A DNA stretch of 64,000 nt from Microbacterium galbinum (GCF_023091225.1 NZ_JAHWXM010000001.1:1-64000); one strand, 5' to 3'. Counted from the stretch's first letter, positions 19,836 to 29,079 are shown. A program made the numbers and translations. Notes: generated by a model from the sequence alone, not told the origin.

Positions 19836-21348
19836 CGAAGAATACGAAGGCGGCCCTGACCGTCTCGCCGAGAAGATGGAGGAGCTCGACGAGCACCTCG
19901 CCGAACAGCGCGCCGAGACGCTGCGCGCCGGCCTCGCCGACTACGAGCTCGACGACGAGGATGCCGCGCTCCTCGCCGGTGTCGAGCTGGGCGAGGACGG
20001 GATCCAGTTCCTGCCCGCGCTGCCCGTCGTCGCGATCGTCGGGCGCCCGAACGTCGGCAAGTCGCAGCTCGTGAACCGCATCCTCGGCCGCCGCGAGGCC
20101 GTCGTCGAGGACACCCCCGGCGTCACCCGCGACCGCGTCACCTACAAGGCGGAGTGGGCGGACCGCCGCTTCACCCTCGTCGACACCGGTGGGTGGGAGC
20201 CGGATGCCCGCGGCATCGATCGCTCGGTCGCCGCGCAGGCCGAGGTCGCGATCGATCTGTCCGACGTCGTGCTGTTCGTCGTCGACGCGATGGTCGGTGC
20301 CACGTCGACCGATGAGCACGTCGTGAAGCTGCTGCGCAAGAGCGGCAAGCCGGTCTTCCTCGTCGCCAACAAGATCGACGACGCGCGCCAGGAGCCCGAG
20401 GCCGCAGCCCTCTGGAACCTCGGGCTCGGCGAGCCGCACCCGGTCTCGGCCATCCATGGACGTGGCGTCGCGGATCTGCTCGACGAGGTGCTCAAGAAGC
20501 TGCCCGAGGTCTCCGCGGTCGCGAAGGCCGAGATCGGCGGACCGCGTCGCGTCGCGATCCTCGGCCGCCCGAACGTCGGCAAGTCGTCGCTGCTCAACAA
20601 GGCCGCGGGCGAAGAGCGCGTCGTGGTCAACGACCTCGCCGGCACCACCCGCGACCCGGTCGACGAGATCGTCGAGCTGGGCGGAAAGCTGTGGACGCTG
20701 GTCGACACAGCCGGCATCCGTCGTCGAGTGCACATGGCGCAGGGTGCCGACTTCTACGCGTCGCTGCGTACTTCGGCCGCTCTCGAGAAGGCCGAGGTCG
20801 CCGTGGTCGTGCTCGACGTCTCGGAGACGATCAGCGAGCAGGACGTGCGCATCATCGACCTCGTGCTCGAGTCGGGCCGCGCGCTCGTGCTGGCGTTCAA
20901 CAAGTGGGATCGTCTCAATGACGACGACCTCGAGAACGCCGATCGTCGTCGTTACCTCGAGCGCGAGATCGAGCAGGACCTCGCGCACGTCGCCTGGGCT
21001 CCGCGCGTGAACATCTCGGCGAAGACCGGCCGTCACCTCGACAAGCTCGTGCCCGCGCTCGAGACGTCGCTGGAGAACTGGGATCGCCGAATCCCCACCG
21101 GTAAGTTCAACGCCTTCCTCGCCGAGCTCGTGGCCGAGCACCCGCACCCGCTGCGCGGTGGCAAGCAGCCGCGCATCCTCTTCGGGACGCAGGCGTCGAC
21201 GCGTCCGCCGACGTTCGTGCTGTTCACGACGGGATTCCTCGACCCGGGGTACCGCCGGTTCATCCAGCGTCGTCTGCGCGAGCTCTACTCCTTCGAGGGA
21301 ACGCCGATCGTCATCAACATGCGCGTGCGAGAGAAGCGCCAGCGCTGA
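19828..21348 (+). CDS. der: Ribosome biogenesis GTPase Der (EngA)
   Basis: 506 residues with two GTPase domains in tandem and a C-terminal KH-like domain, needed for 50S assembly. First G1 loop GRPNVGKSQ near residue 72, with G3 DTGGW and G4 NKID; second G1 loop GRPNVGKSS near 246, with G3 DTAGI and G4 NKWD. About 65 acidic, helical residues precede the first G domain, an extension compared with the roughly 440-residue E. coli/Bacillus proteins. GTG start overlaps cmk. Confidence 0.95.
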   Translation: MADEEYEGGPDRLAEKMEELDEHLAEQRAETLRAGLADYELDDEDAALLAGVELGEDGIQFLPALPVVAIVGRPNVGKSQLVNRILGRREAVVEDTPGVTRDRVTYKAEWADRRFTLVDTGGWEPDARGIDRSVAAQAEVAIDLSDVVLFVVDAMVGATSTDEHVVKLLRKSGKPVFLVANKIDDARQEPEAAALWNLGLGEPHPVSAIHGRGVADLLDEVLKKLPEVSAVAKAEIGGPRRVAILGRPNVGKSSLLNKAAGEERVVVNDLAGTTRDPVDEIVELGGKLWTLVDTAGIRRRVHMAQGADFYASLRTSAALEKAEVAVVVLDVSETISEQDVRIIDLVLESGRALVLAFNKWDRLNDDDLENADRRRYLEREIEQDLAHVAWAPRVNISAKTGRHLDKLVPALETSLENWDRRIPTGKFNAFLAELVAEHPHPLRGGKQPRILFGTQASTRPPTFVLFTTGFLDPGYRRFIQRRLRELYSFEGTPIVINMRVREKRQR

Positions 21349-21363
21349 TCCTCGTACTCGTCA

Positions 21364-21396
21364 AGCGGGCGCATCCTCTCCGAGGTTGCGCCCGCT
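21364..21396 (+). terminator. Hairpin after der
   Basis: A perfect 10-bp GC-rich stem (21364-21373 with 21387-21396) with a 13-base loop lies 15 bases after der. No T-run follows, so it may be a weak or Rho-assisted terminator. It marks the end of the parA-der series. Confidence 0.6.
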
Positions 21397-21500
21397 GTCG
21401 CATGTCAGGGGCCTCTGCAGTGGGCTCCATCGGGTGAGCGCTGTTTTCTCTCTGTGACCGATTCGATGCCCGGACGCGGCGGCTGTGACAGGGTGGAGGG

Positions 21501-22394
21501 GTGACGATCGTTCCCCCCGCTTTCGATGAGCCGCGCCGCCCGGAGGGGCCGCGCGATCCCGGGGATGCCTGGGTCGTCGCCGACTCGGGGGAGCGGTACT
21601 GGGGGCGTTTCGGCGCTGCCGGGCTGCTGGCCGTGGATGCCGAACGCGGGGTGCTGCTGCAGCACCGCGTCGCCTGGAGCCATTTCGGCGGCACCTGGGG
21701 TCTGCCGGGCGGCGCGCTGCACGAGGGCGAGAGTTCGATCGTCGGCGCGTTGCGCGAGGCACGGGAGGAAGCGGGAGTGCCCGAGGGCGCCGTCCGCCCG
21801 CGATTCACCAGCGTGCTCGATCTCGAGATCTGGTCGTACACGACCGTCGTCGCTGATGTGCAGACGCCCTTCGAGCCCGTGATCAGTGACCCGGAGAGCG
21901 TCGCGCTCGAGTGGGTGGCCATCGACGACGTGGAGTCGCGGCCGCTGCATCCCGGCTTCGCCCGCGCCTGGCCGGAGCTGCGCCGCCTTCTCGAAGAGCG
22001 CGTGGCCCTCGTCGTCGATGCGGCCAACGTGGTCGGGTCGGTTCCCGACGGCTGGTGGAAGGATCGTGCCGGCGCCGCCGAGCGACTGGCCGGGCGGCTG
22101 GACGGCGTCGCAATCGCAGCGCCCGAGCTGGGCATCGGCGGAACCGAATGGTTCCCGGAGGTGTCGCTCGTGGTCGAGGGCCAGGCGCGGGCGCTCGACG
22201 CGCATCCGCACGGAGTCTCGATCGTGCGCGCGGATGCCGCCGGTGACGACGCCATCGTCGCCGAGGTCGAGAAGCGCGTCGGTTCCGGAGCGAACGTCTT
22301 CGGGGTCACGAGCGACCGCGAGCTCGCCGACCGCATCCGGCGGACCGAGCCGGCGCAGGTGCGCTCGGCGGGATGGCTGCTCGAGCGACTCTGA
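21501..22394 (+). CDS. Nudix hydrolase fused to a C-terminal NYN/PIN-like domain
   Basis: 297 residues. The first half is a Nudix domain: GGALHEGESS then ALREAREEAGVP near residues 72-95 carries the full box with REAREEAG. The second half starts near residue 172 with VALVVDAANVVGSVPDGWW, then VTSDRELADRIRR near 275. Asp-Ala-Asn-Val and the later TSDRELA resemble NYN/YacP-like RNase domains. This would couple nucleotide hydrolysis with RNA cleavage; the second assignment is from motif resemblance only. Start GTG 21501 follows GGAGGG. Lies alone between the der hairpin and a convergent gene. Confidence 0.75.
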   Translation: MTIVPPAFDEPRRPEGPRDPGDAWVVADSGERYWGRFGAAGLLAVDAERGVLLQHRVAWSHFGGTWGLPGGALHEGESSIVGALREAREEAGVPEGAVRPRFTSVLDLEIWSYTTVVADVQTPFEPVISDPESVALEWVAIDDVESRPLHPGFARAWPELRRLLEERVALVVDAANVVGSVPDGWWKDRAGAAERLAGRLDGVAIAAPELGIGGTEWFPEVSLVVEGQARALDAHPHGVSIVRADAAGDDAIVAEVEKRVGSGANVFGVTSDRELADRIRRTEPAQVRSAGWLLERL

Positions 22395-22429
22395 ACGAGT
22401 CCGCCCCTGTGGTGTTCCCGGAGTGAACG

Positions 22430-22816
22430 TCAGCGGAGGAAGTCATCCGATCCGCGCTCGGACCGTGCGTGCAGGCGATCGATCTCCCGGCGTTCGCGTT
22501 TGGTCGGGCGTCCGGCCCCGCGGTCGCGGAGGCCGAGCGCCGCCTGCGGCTCGCGCTCGGGGGTTCTGTCGTCGTAGGCGACGGCGGCGAGGGGTGCGCC
22601 GACGCGCTTGACGAGCAGCTGCCGCACGAAGAGGATGCGGTCGAATCCGGCGATGCGGATGCGCACCTCATCGCCGATCTTGAGAGCCTGCGCCGCCTTG
22701 ACCTTGTCGCCGTTGACGCGCACATGTCCCGCGCGGCAGGCCGTGGTCGCAGCGGAGCGGGTCTTGTAGACGCGCACCGCCCAGAGCCAGCTGTCGACGC
22801 GTGCGGTGGTGCTCAT
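22430..22816 (-). CDS. S4-domain RNA-binding protein (Hsp15-like)
   Basis: 128 residues. The S4 motif VDSWLWAVRVYKTRSAAT starts at residue 7 and covers about 60 residues, followed by a basic tail rich in R and E. This is the layout of HslR/Hsp15, which binds stalled 50S subunits carrying peptidyl-tRNA. The start overlaps the stop of the upstream YhhN-family gene as ATGA, so the two are co-translated. The tail ends in DDFLR and has no further domain. Confidence 0.85.
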   Translation of the reverse strand: MSTTARVDSWLWAVRVYKTRSAATTACRAGHVRVNGDKVKAAQALKIGDEVRIRIAGFDRILFVRQLLVKRVGAPLAAVAYDDRTPEREPQAALGLRDRGAGRPTKRERREIDRLHARSERGSDDFLR

Positions 22817-23484
22817 GGAGTGCTCCTGCGGGTGAGAGCGGCGATCGCGCCGGCGATGAGGAGGCCCTGCCCGAGCGTGTAGGTCAGCATCACGACGGGA
22901 CTGCCCCAGGGGGAGACGACCTCGGGGAGGAAGAGGCGGAAGGCGAGGACCGTGTCGCTCGCGAGGAAGAAGGCGCCGCCGACCGCGATGGTCGAGGTGC
23001 TGCGTGCCGAGCTGGCCGCGGTCCCCGCGAGGACGAGGCCGTAGATCGCCAGAGCGAGGAGGAGTCCGTCGGTGTGCGGTCCGAGGATCACGAGCATCAC
23101 AACCCACCAGGCGGCGTAGAGCAGCGTCCACCACGGCAGCGGCCTCTGGGCAAGGAGCCGAAGGAAGAGCGCGATGTAGGCCAGGTGAGCAAGACCGAAG
23201 AAGCCGAGCATCAGCGGCAGCTCAGGAAGCGCGGGGAAGAAGGCGCCCGCGCTGTCGCCCAGCCACGAGAGGACGAGCGCCGCAGCCAGGAGCCACGTGG
23301 CCTGCGGGGATCCGATCCGCCGCGCGAAGACGATCAGCGGGACGGCCAGTACCGGCATCAGCAGGATCTTCGTCGGCCCCGCCGCCGGGCTGTCGATGGC
23401 CAGAAGGATGACGTGCACGACCGAGACGATGGCGTAGGGCGTGAAGGCCCAGACCAGCGCGGGGGACAGGACGCGTCGGTGCAT
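22813..23484 (-). CDS. YhhN/TMEM86-family membrane protein (lysoplasmalogenase-like)
   Basis: 223 residues with about seven or eight membrane segments, including LLAAALVLSWLGDSAGAFF and FFLASDTVLAFRLFLP. The paired SWLGD and ASDTVLA motifs with Asp in the membrane are hallmarks of the YhhN/TMEM86 family, whose animal members cleave the vinyl-ether bond of lysoplasmalogens. Substrate in bacteria is not established. Start ATG 23484 is preceded by GGAGG; an in-frame start at 23574 would overlap the upstream gene and is less likely. Confidence 0.8.
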   Translation of the reverse strand: MHRRVLSPALVWAFTPYAIVSVVHVILLAIDSPAAGPTKILLMPVLAVPLIVFARRIGSPQATWLLAAALVLSWLGDSAGAFFPALPELPLMLGFFGLAHLAYIALFLRLLAQRPLPWWTLLYAAWWVVMLVILGPHTDGLLLALAIYGLVLAGTAASSARSTSTIAVGGAFFLASDTVLAFRLFLPEVVSPWGSPVVMLTYTLGQGLLIAGAIAALTRRSTP

Positions 23485-23536
23485 CCCTCCATCGTAGAGT
23501 CGCGGCGGGCCGGCGGACGGGTCAGGACTCGATAGG

Positions 23537-23992
23537 TCAGGACTCGACTGTGACGTGCGTGATGGTGTCGTCATCGCCGAGATGGGCGGCAGGCCAGTAG
23601 CCCTCGGGGAAGTGCGTGCCGCAGGTGTCGGTCAGGTGGAGCACGATCGTGCCGTCGGCCGACGCCTCGATCGCTTCGAGCGCCAGGTCGGATGCCGCTT
23701 CGTCGAGTTCGAACGGTTCGGGGTCGCCCTGGCTGAAGGCCGTGACCACCGCATCGGATGCGCGGCGCTGAATCGAGTCGATGTCGGCGACGACGGCGCG
23801 GAGGCGGGGGAGTCGTGCGCGGGATTCCTCCGCCGACGTCCCCTCGAGCATGAGCTCGATCGAGGAGTCGTCCCGGACGATCGATCCGCCGTACCAGTCG
23901 TGCGTGAGCACCGTGCCGTCGGTGAGTTCGGTCGTCGCGCGGGTGAAGGTGCCGAGCTCGGCGTCGTCAATGATCGGATGCTCGTCGCTCAT
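23537..23992 (-). CDS. Small acidic protein of unknown function
   Basis: 151 residues, start ATG 23992, no signal peptide or membrane segment. Acidic throughout, with DGTVLTHDWYGGSI near 25-40 and TCGTHFPEGYWPAAHLGDD near 120. The shape resembles small immunity or DUF-type proteins, but I cannot assign a family. It shares orientation with the GNAT gene upstream and YhhN gene downstream. A 12-bp direct repeat GTCAGGACTCGA occurs at 23521-23532 and 23536-23547, across its stop codon. Confidence 0.7.
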   Translation of the reverse strand: MSDEHPIIDDAELGTFTRATTELTDGTVLTHDWYGGSIVRDDSSIELMLEGTSAEESRARLPRLRAVVADIDSIQRRASDAVVTAFSQGDPEPFELDEAASDLALEAIEASADGTIVLHLTDTCGTHFPEGYWPAAHLGDDDTITHVTVES

Positions 23993-24029
23993 GGCTCCAC
24001 GCTATCGGTCGACGCAGGTACGTCGGGGT

Positions 24030-24614
24030 TCATTTCGAGAGGTCGAGTGTCACGAGTGGACGCCCGGTCTTCAGCTCGCCGCGCGGGCGGAACCCCTCGG
24101 CGAGGAACGTCGTGAGCATGCCGTGGAACAGTTCGTTCGCGTGCTGCTTCGTGCCGTCGGTGTCGACGGGGTACCCCTCGATCACGCGGGCCCCCGCCTC
24201 GCGGCCATAGTCGACGGCCGCGCGCAGCAGGGCGCCGTTGAGGCCCTGTCCCCGGTGCTCGCGTCGCACGACGAAGCAGGTCACGGCCCAGACCGAGTCA
24301 TCGTCGAACGGCTCTTCGGTGGCGGCGGCGATCGCGCGGGTGTGCTCCAGGCGGCGCTGCACGGTTCGCGGGCCGATGCGGATCCATCCGGCGGCCTCGC
24401 CGTCGACGTAGGCGATCAGTCCCGGCGGCGGCCCCGCGTCGATCTCTTCGCGGAGCATCGTCGTGCGCTCGGGCGTGGTCGTCTCGTTCCAGTCCTTGTT
24501 GCGCAGCATCGGCCAGATGCACTGACAGCTGGCGCCGTCACCGCCTCCGGTCAGCGCGCGCTGCACGTCGTCCCACCGGGCGCTGGTGGCCAACTCGGTC
24601 GTGATCGTGGTCAT
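24030..24614 (-). CDS. GNAT-family N-acetyltransferase
   Basis: 194 residues from ATG 24614. The acetyl-CoA motif A is readable as CFVVRREHRGQGLNGALLRAA near residues 108-128 (R-x-x-G-x-G/A variant RGQGLN). An N-terminal segment with CQCIWP near residue 30 is typical of a GNAT subgroup often next to small-molecule or protein-modification genes. Substrate unknown. The start at 24650 encodes a basic leader not matching the family and is rejected. Confidence 0.8.
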   Translation of the reverse strand: MTTITTELATSARWDDVQRALTGGGDGASCQCIWPMLRNKDWNETTTPERTTMLREEIDAGPPPGLIAYVDGEAAGWIRIGPRTVQRRLEHTRAIAAATEEPFDDDSVWAVTCFVVRREHRGQGLNGALLRAAVDYGREAGARVIEGYPVDTDGTKQHANELFHGMLTTFLAEGFRPRGELKTGRPLVTLDLSK

Positions 24615-24683
24615 GGGCGGCACGCTACGCCGGGCATCCGACACTCGCAACGCCTGTGGTTCGCGGAGGCCCCGGCGTCAGGC

Positions 24684-24689
24684 TAAGAT
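24684..24689 (+). promoter_or_regulatory. -10 box TAAGAT of tRNA-Pro
   Basis: TAAGAT lies 32 bases upstream of the mature tRNA 5' end, a sensible distance for a short 5' leader. Upstream sequence has no strong -35. Confidence 0.4.
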
Positions 24690-24721
24690 GGATGAGTTGC
24701 CTGCGCGAGAGTGCAGAACAA

Positions 24722-24798
<77 letters not shown>

Positions 24799-24803
24799 GA
24801 TAG

Positions 24804-24849
24804 AAGCCCCGGAGAACCGCTGAACGACGCGGCACTCCGGGGCTTTTTT
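24804..24849 (+). terminator. Intrinsic terminator of tRNA-Pro
   Basis: A perfect 11-bp stem (24804-24814 with 24835-24845), a 20-base loop and a run of six T at 24844-24849. This is one of the strongest terminators in the window and closes the tRNA transcript. Confidence 0.9.
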
Positions 24850-24902
24850 CGTGCCCGGCGGCTCGTCCGCCTCCTGCTGACGAGCCGCCGAACATCCCGC
24901 GT

Positions 24903-25848
24903 CTAGTTCGACTCGCAGGCGATGCGATCCTTGTCGCGGTCGAGCCCGAAGACGTCCCCGTACCACGGGTAGTACTTGTCGAAATCTGCTCGGGCGGCCG
25001 CCTGCGACGGGTAGTCGGGGCAGTTCCTATCGAAGTTCGGCTTCGGCGGCGCGGTCGGCTTGGGGGGAGTGGTCGGCTTCGGAGGCGTTCCCCTCATCTC
25101 CGGGCGGGGTGAACCCAGCGCCTTGTACTCAGCGGCTGTGAGCGCCTTCGAAACCGTCGGGCCGGAGTAGTAGATCGTGCCGCTGCCGTAGTTCTGCCAG
25201 ACCTTGTCGTTCGGGAAGCGCGTGCGCACGACCGGCGTCGGGCTTCCCTCCACCTTCCAGCGCGCAGCGCTCACGGGGCGAGCCCAACCCCTGTGCGTAA
25301 TCGGTCAGGAAGCCGATGCTGGAGTTCCAGGAGAGCTTGACGAAGCCCTGATTGGAGCGCTTCTCGAACGTCGGCTTCCCGGCTGCCGCCCATTCCGCGC
25401 CGGTCAGCGCATGCTTGGTTCCGCCCACATCCTGGACGAAGATCTGCGAGGATCCGGCCCACTGATAGTAGGTCGACCCTTCGATCCACCCGGCGTTGCG
25501 CGGCTTCGGGTTGCCCGCCTTCTTCCACTCGGCTGCGCTCACGCGCTTCCAGATCCAGCGCGACCTGTCAGTGCCGAAGATCGTGACGGCGCTGATGGTG
25601 GGCGACCATGCGTACTTGACATAGCTGGTCGGTGCCGGTCGAGGAGTGGGAGTGCCCGCCGCCTTCCACTGCTTGAAGGTGAGGGCGCTGATGGATGTGC
25701 CCGTGACCGCCCAGATCGTCCCGTCGTACTTCGTGATGTAGTAATCGGTCGGCGATGCCGGTGTGGCAGGGCGGTCGTCCGGAAGCGCCGGAACGACGGC
25801 CGTCTGCGGCCCGCATCCGGCAAGCACGTTCTGCACCGCGGTCACCAT
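24903..25848 (-). pseudogene. Frameshifted repeat lipoprotein with C-terminal excalibur domain
   Basis: Reading leftward from ATG 25848: a short weak signal with lipobox-like VLAGC, then five repeats of about 45 residues, each ending in a variant of LTxxEWKxAGxPxP (for example FKQWKAAGTPTP, AAEWKKAGNPKP, GAEWAAAGKP). The fourth repeat is interrupted: the frame is lost at a run of four C at 25288-25291 (GGGG on the coding strand). Dropping one G restores DYAQGWARPVSAARW and continues through repeat 5, a PPKP linker and an excalibur Ca-binding domain (NCPDYPSQ...GLDRDKDRIACE) ending at 24903. It is either a real inactivating indel, phase variation, or a sequence error. Confidence 0.75.
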
Positions 25849-25882
25849 ACGCAGCGACCGCGCATCGCCGATGTCGTGCGGA

Positions 25883-27043
25883 TCAGGCGTCGATGCGTGC
25901 ACGCCTTCGCAGCAGAAGCGCGGTCGCTCCGAGAACCAGCAGCACGCCGGACAACGGCCAGGCGCCGAGATCGAGTCCGCTCTCGGCGAGCTCCGGTGCA
26001 ACCGGCGCCTGAGGTGCTCCGACGACCGGTCCTGCCGGCGGTGCGGCGACGACCGCGGGCGCGATCGTGATCTCATACGCGACCACGACATCGGGCGAGG
26101 TCCCGTTGCTCACCACGACGGTGAAGGGGAAGGTTCCGGGTGCGGTCGGCGTTCCGGTGATGACGCCGGTGATCCCATCGAGCGCGAGTCCGGGAGGCAG
26201 GGCGCCCTCGGCGATCGCGTATGTCGGAGCCGGGGTACCGGTGGCGGTGATCGTATGCGTGTAGTCCACACCGGTCTCGCCGTTCGCCGGTGCGCCGGAT
26301 GTGACCTCGGGGCTTGTGCTCACCGTACCGGGAGCAGAGCAGCCGCTCGGAGCGACGATGACGTTGTCATCGAGTGTCACGGCGCCGGTGCGGGCCAGCA
26401 ACCTGCCCTCGACGGTCGCGGCGGTCTGCGCCGTGACGGAGACGTCTGCCATGACGGTGCCGATGAACTGAGCTGCCGAGCCGATCGTGGCGGACGACCC
26501 CACCTGCCAGAACACGTTGCAGGCGCTCGCACCGCCGGTCAGGATGATCGTCGCGCCGGTCCCGATCGTGAGAGTGGATGCGGCCTGGAAGACCCAGACG
26601 GACTCTGCCGTGCCCTCGAGCGTGAGTGCACCCGAAAGCGAGAGCTCGCCACCCGCGTAGACGCCAGGAGTGAGCGAGGCCCCCGTGAGATCGCCCAGCC
26701 CGGACACGGTCGGCGTCAGGCCGGCGGCGACATCGTATGCCGTCGTCAGATCGACCTGCGCCTGGGCGGCGACGGCGTCGGTCTGGTGCACAGTGCCGTT
26801 CACGGTTCCCGGAGGGAAGCCGGTGATCGAGGTCTCGGGGCTGAGTCCGAGATCGCCGTCGAGCACCGAGGGCCCGGTGTTGGTGACCGCCGCGGCTGCC
26901 AGCACGGCGAACGGGGTTGCGGTACCGAGGTCGATCGGGCCGTCGATCGTCGTGTCGGCGGATGCCGCATTCGGGGAGGAGACGAGAAGGACGGCGGCGA
27001 CGGCCGCCGCGAGGATGATGGCGGGTCTACGTGAGGGGAACAT
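25883..27043 (-). CDS. Surface-anchored ice-binding-like (DUF3494) protein
   Basis: 386 residues with a Sec signal peptide (cleavage after NAASA, near residue 29). Residues about 35-232 match the DUF3494/IBP-1 beta-solenoid: start LGTATPFAVLAAAAVTNTG, GDLGLSPETSITGFPPG, VWVFQAASTLTIGTGATIIL and NVFWQVGSSATIG. An Ig-like putative domain (about 240-330) follows. The C-terminus has LAESG, a hydrophobic segment and RRRAR, a sorting signal with a variant of LAxTG. Start ATG 27043 has GGAAGGA upstream. DUF3494 proteins bind ice in polar organisms but also occur as adhesin-like surface proteins; ice binding is not shown here. Confidence 0.85.
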   Translation of the reverse strand: MFPSRRPAIILAAAVAAVLLVSSPNAASADTTIDGPIDLGTATPFAVLAAAAVTNTGPSVLDGDLGLSPETSITGFPPGTVNGTVHQTDAVAAQAQVDLTTAYDVAAGLTPTVSGLGDLTGASLTPGVYAGGELSLSGALTLEGTAESVWVFQAASTLTIGTGATIILTGGASACNVFWQVGSSATIGSAAQFIGTVMADVSVTAQTAATVEGRLLARTGAVTLDDNVIVAPSGCSAPGTVSTSPEVTSGAPANGETGVDYTHTITATGTPAPTYAIAEGALPPGLALDGITGVITGTPTAPGTFPFTVVVSNGTSPDVVVAYEITIAPAVVAAPPAGPVVGAPQAPVAPELAESGLDLGAWPLSGVLLVLGATALLLRRRARIDA

Positions 27044-27215
27044 GACGTTCCTTCCGTTCAGGAGGGCTCGTCATCGACGGGGGTCAACAGGTCGGCACCT
27101 CCCGCCTGTCTATCACCGATATATCAATGCTCCCGATCTGGGCGGAACTGACCACTCAATCGTGACCTGGGCGCTCCCGCGCTCACGGACTCAGCATCCG
27201 CATTCCTCCCGCTCC

Positions 27216-27221
27216 TAGACT
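27216..27221 (+). promoter_or_regulatory. -10 box TAGACT of the acyl-CoA ligase gene
   Basis: TAGACT lies 33 bases before ATG 27255; a leader of about 27 bases with GAGGAGGATCC as ribosome site follows. The rest of the 211-base divergent gap (27044-27254) is AT-richer than its surroundings around 27110-27130 but shows no further element I can name. Confidence 0.5.
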
Positions 27222-27254
27222 GGGCCGCACGGCGCACGTGCCGAGGAGGATCCG

Positions 27255-28964
27255 ATGGACCACGAATCACTTTCCGACGCCAAGCCCTGGCTGAATGCCT
27301 ACGCCGACGGCGTTCCGCACGAGATCGACGAGGTCACCCAGACCCTCCCCGAGATGCTCCGGCAGAGCGCCAAGAAGCACGCCAAGCGCACGGCGCTCGA
27401 GTTCTTCGGCGCACGGACCAGCTACGCCGATCTCGACGAGCGGGTCAGGCGCGCGGCCGCCGGTCTCCGGAGCCTCGGCGTGCGAAAGGGAGACCGGGTC
27501 GCTCTCGTCCTCCCGAACTGCCCTCAGCACGTCGTCGCCTTCTACGCGGCGCTGCGACTCGGCGCGATCGTCGTCGAGCACAACCCGCTCTACACGCCGC
27601 GCGAGCTGCGCCATCAGTTCGAGGATCACGGTGCGACGTTCGCCATCGTGTGGAACAAGGTCGCCGACACCGTTGCGGCGTTCCCGTCCGACGTGCGCCC
27701 GGCGCACATCCTCACCGTCGATCTGACGCGGGCGATGCCGGCCGCGCAGCGCCTGGCGCTGCGTCTGCCGGTCCGACGAGCGCGCGACGCACGCGCGGCC
27801 CTGACCGCCAAGGCGCCGCGGGGTCGCGGCATCCGCGAGTGGGAGAGCATCGAGCGTTCCCGGCCACTGCCGCGGCGCGCACCCGGCCCCGAACTCGACG
27901 ACATCGCCCTGCTGCAGTACACGAGCGGAACCACCGGCGAGCCCAAGGGTGCGATGCTCACCCATCGCAACCTCCGCGCGAACGCGATGCAGGGTCGCGC
28001 CTGGCTGCCCGGCCTCCGCGAGGGGGAGGAGACGGTCTACGGAGTGCTGCCGCTGTTCCACGCCTACGGGATGACGCTCTGCCTGACGTTCGCGATGGGC
28101 ATCGGAGCCAAGCTCGTGCTGTTCCCGACGTTCGACGTCGGTCTCGTCTCGACGGCCGTGCGCAAGTCTCCGCCCACGTTCCTCCCCGCAGTGCCGCCGA
28201 TCTACGACCGTCTGACCCGTGCGGCATCCCGCGACGGCCTCGATCTCTCGACCGTGCGATTCGCGATCTCGGGGGCGATGAGCCTGCCCGTGTCGACGGT
28301 CGCACGCTGGGAGGAGGTCACCGGCGGCCTCCTCGTGGAGGGCTACGGGATGACCGAGACCTCGCCCGTCGCCCTCGGCAACCCCGTCGGCCCGACGCGG
28401 CGTCCCGGAACCGTCGGAGTCCCGTTCCCGAGCACGACCATCCGGGTGGTCGATCCCGACGATCCGCAGATCGACGTGGCAGCCGGTGATCCGGGCGAGT
28501 TGCTCATCCACGGGCCGCAGGTGTTCTCGGGCTATTGGGGGCGCCCGGAGGAGACGGCCGAGACCCTCTTGCCGGGAGGTTGGGTGCGCACCGGAGACAT
28601 CGTCACCGTGTCGGAGGACGGCTTCGTGACGGTGGTCGATCGCCGTAAAGAGCTCATCATCACCGGAGGATTCAACGTCTCGCCCAGCGAGGTGGAGGAG
28701 GCGCTGCGGTCGCACCCGGACGTGGAGGATGCCGCGGTCGTGGCTCTCCCGCGCGGCGATGGTGCCGAGATGGTGGCGGCCGCGGTCGTGCTGCACGGCT
28801 CGGCGGCGATCGAGATGGAGGCGCTCCGCGACTACTGCCGCACCCGCCTCGCGGCCTACAAGGTTCCGCGACGGATCGTGCCGATGGACGATCTGCCGCG
28901 GTCGCTGATCGGGAAGGTTCTCCGGAAGGACGTCCGTCAGCGGATGCTCCAGGAGGAGATCTAG
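27255..28964 (+). CDS. Long-chain fatty-acid-CoA ligase (AMP-binding)
   Basis: 569 residues. It activates fatty acids through an acyl-adenylate. Motifs: P-loop YTSGTTGEPKGAMLTHRN near residue 218, VEGYGMTETSPVA near 360, GWVRTGDIVTVSEDGF near 440 with VDRRKELIITGGFNVSP, and the catalytic Lys in LPRSLIGKVLRKDVR near the end. No membrane segment. Strong ribosome site GAGGAGGATCCG before ATG. Monocistronic; a second ligase of another subgroup lies at 49385. Chain length cannot be told from sequence. Confidence 0.92.
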   Translation: MDHESLSDAKPWLNAYADGVPHEIDEVTQTLPEMLRQSAKKHAKRTALEFFGARTSYADLDERVRRAAAGLRSLGVRKGDRVALVLPNCPQHVVAFYAALRLGAIVVEHNPLYTPRELRHQFEDHGATFAIVWNKVADTVAAFPSDVRPAHILTVDLTRAMPAAQRLALRLPVRRARDARAALTAKAPRGRGIREWESIERSRPLPRRAPGPELDDIALLQYTSGTTGEPKGAMLTHRNLRANAMQGRAWLPGLREGEETVYGVLPLFHAYGMTLCLTFAMGIGAKLVLFPTFDVGLVSTAVRKSPPTFLPAVPPIYDRLTRAASRDGLDLSTVRFAISGAMSLPVSTVARWEEVTGGLLVEGYGMTETSPVALGNPVGPTRRPGTVGVPFPSTTIRVVDPDDPQIDVAAGDPGELLIHGPQVFSGYWGRPEETAETLLPGGWVRTGDIVTVSEDGFVTVVDRRKELIITGGFNVSPSEVEEALRSHPDVEDAAVVALPRGDGAEMVAAAVVLHGSAAIEMEALRDYCRTRLAAYKVPRRIVPMDDLPRSLIGKVLRKDVRQRMLQEEI

Positions 28965-28978
28965 CGCGACGGGGGATG

Positions 28979-29024
28979 AGCCCTCTCGAGTCGTCTGCCC
29001 CACGCAGGTCTTCTCGAGAGGGCT
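28979..29024 (+). terminator. Hairpin terminator after the acyl-CoA ligase
   Basis: A perfect 12-bp stem (28979-28990 with 29013-29024) and a 22-base loop, 14 bases after the stop codon. No long T-run follows. Confidence 0.7.
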
Positions 29025-29079
29025 TCACCGTCCTCCCGGACGGTGGGGAGGCGGCGATGAAAACTCGCTGCTCTCTCTT

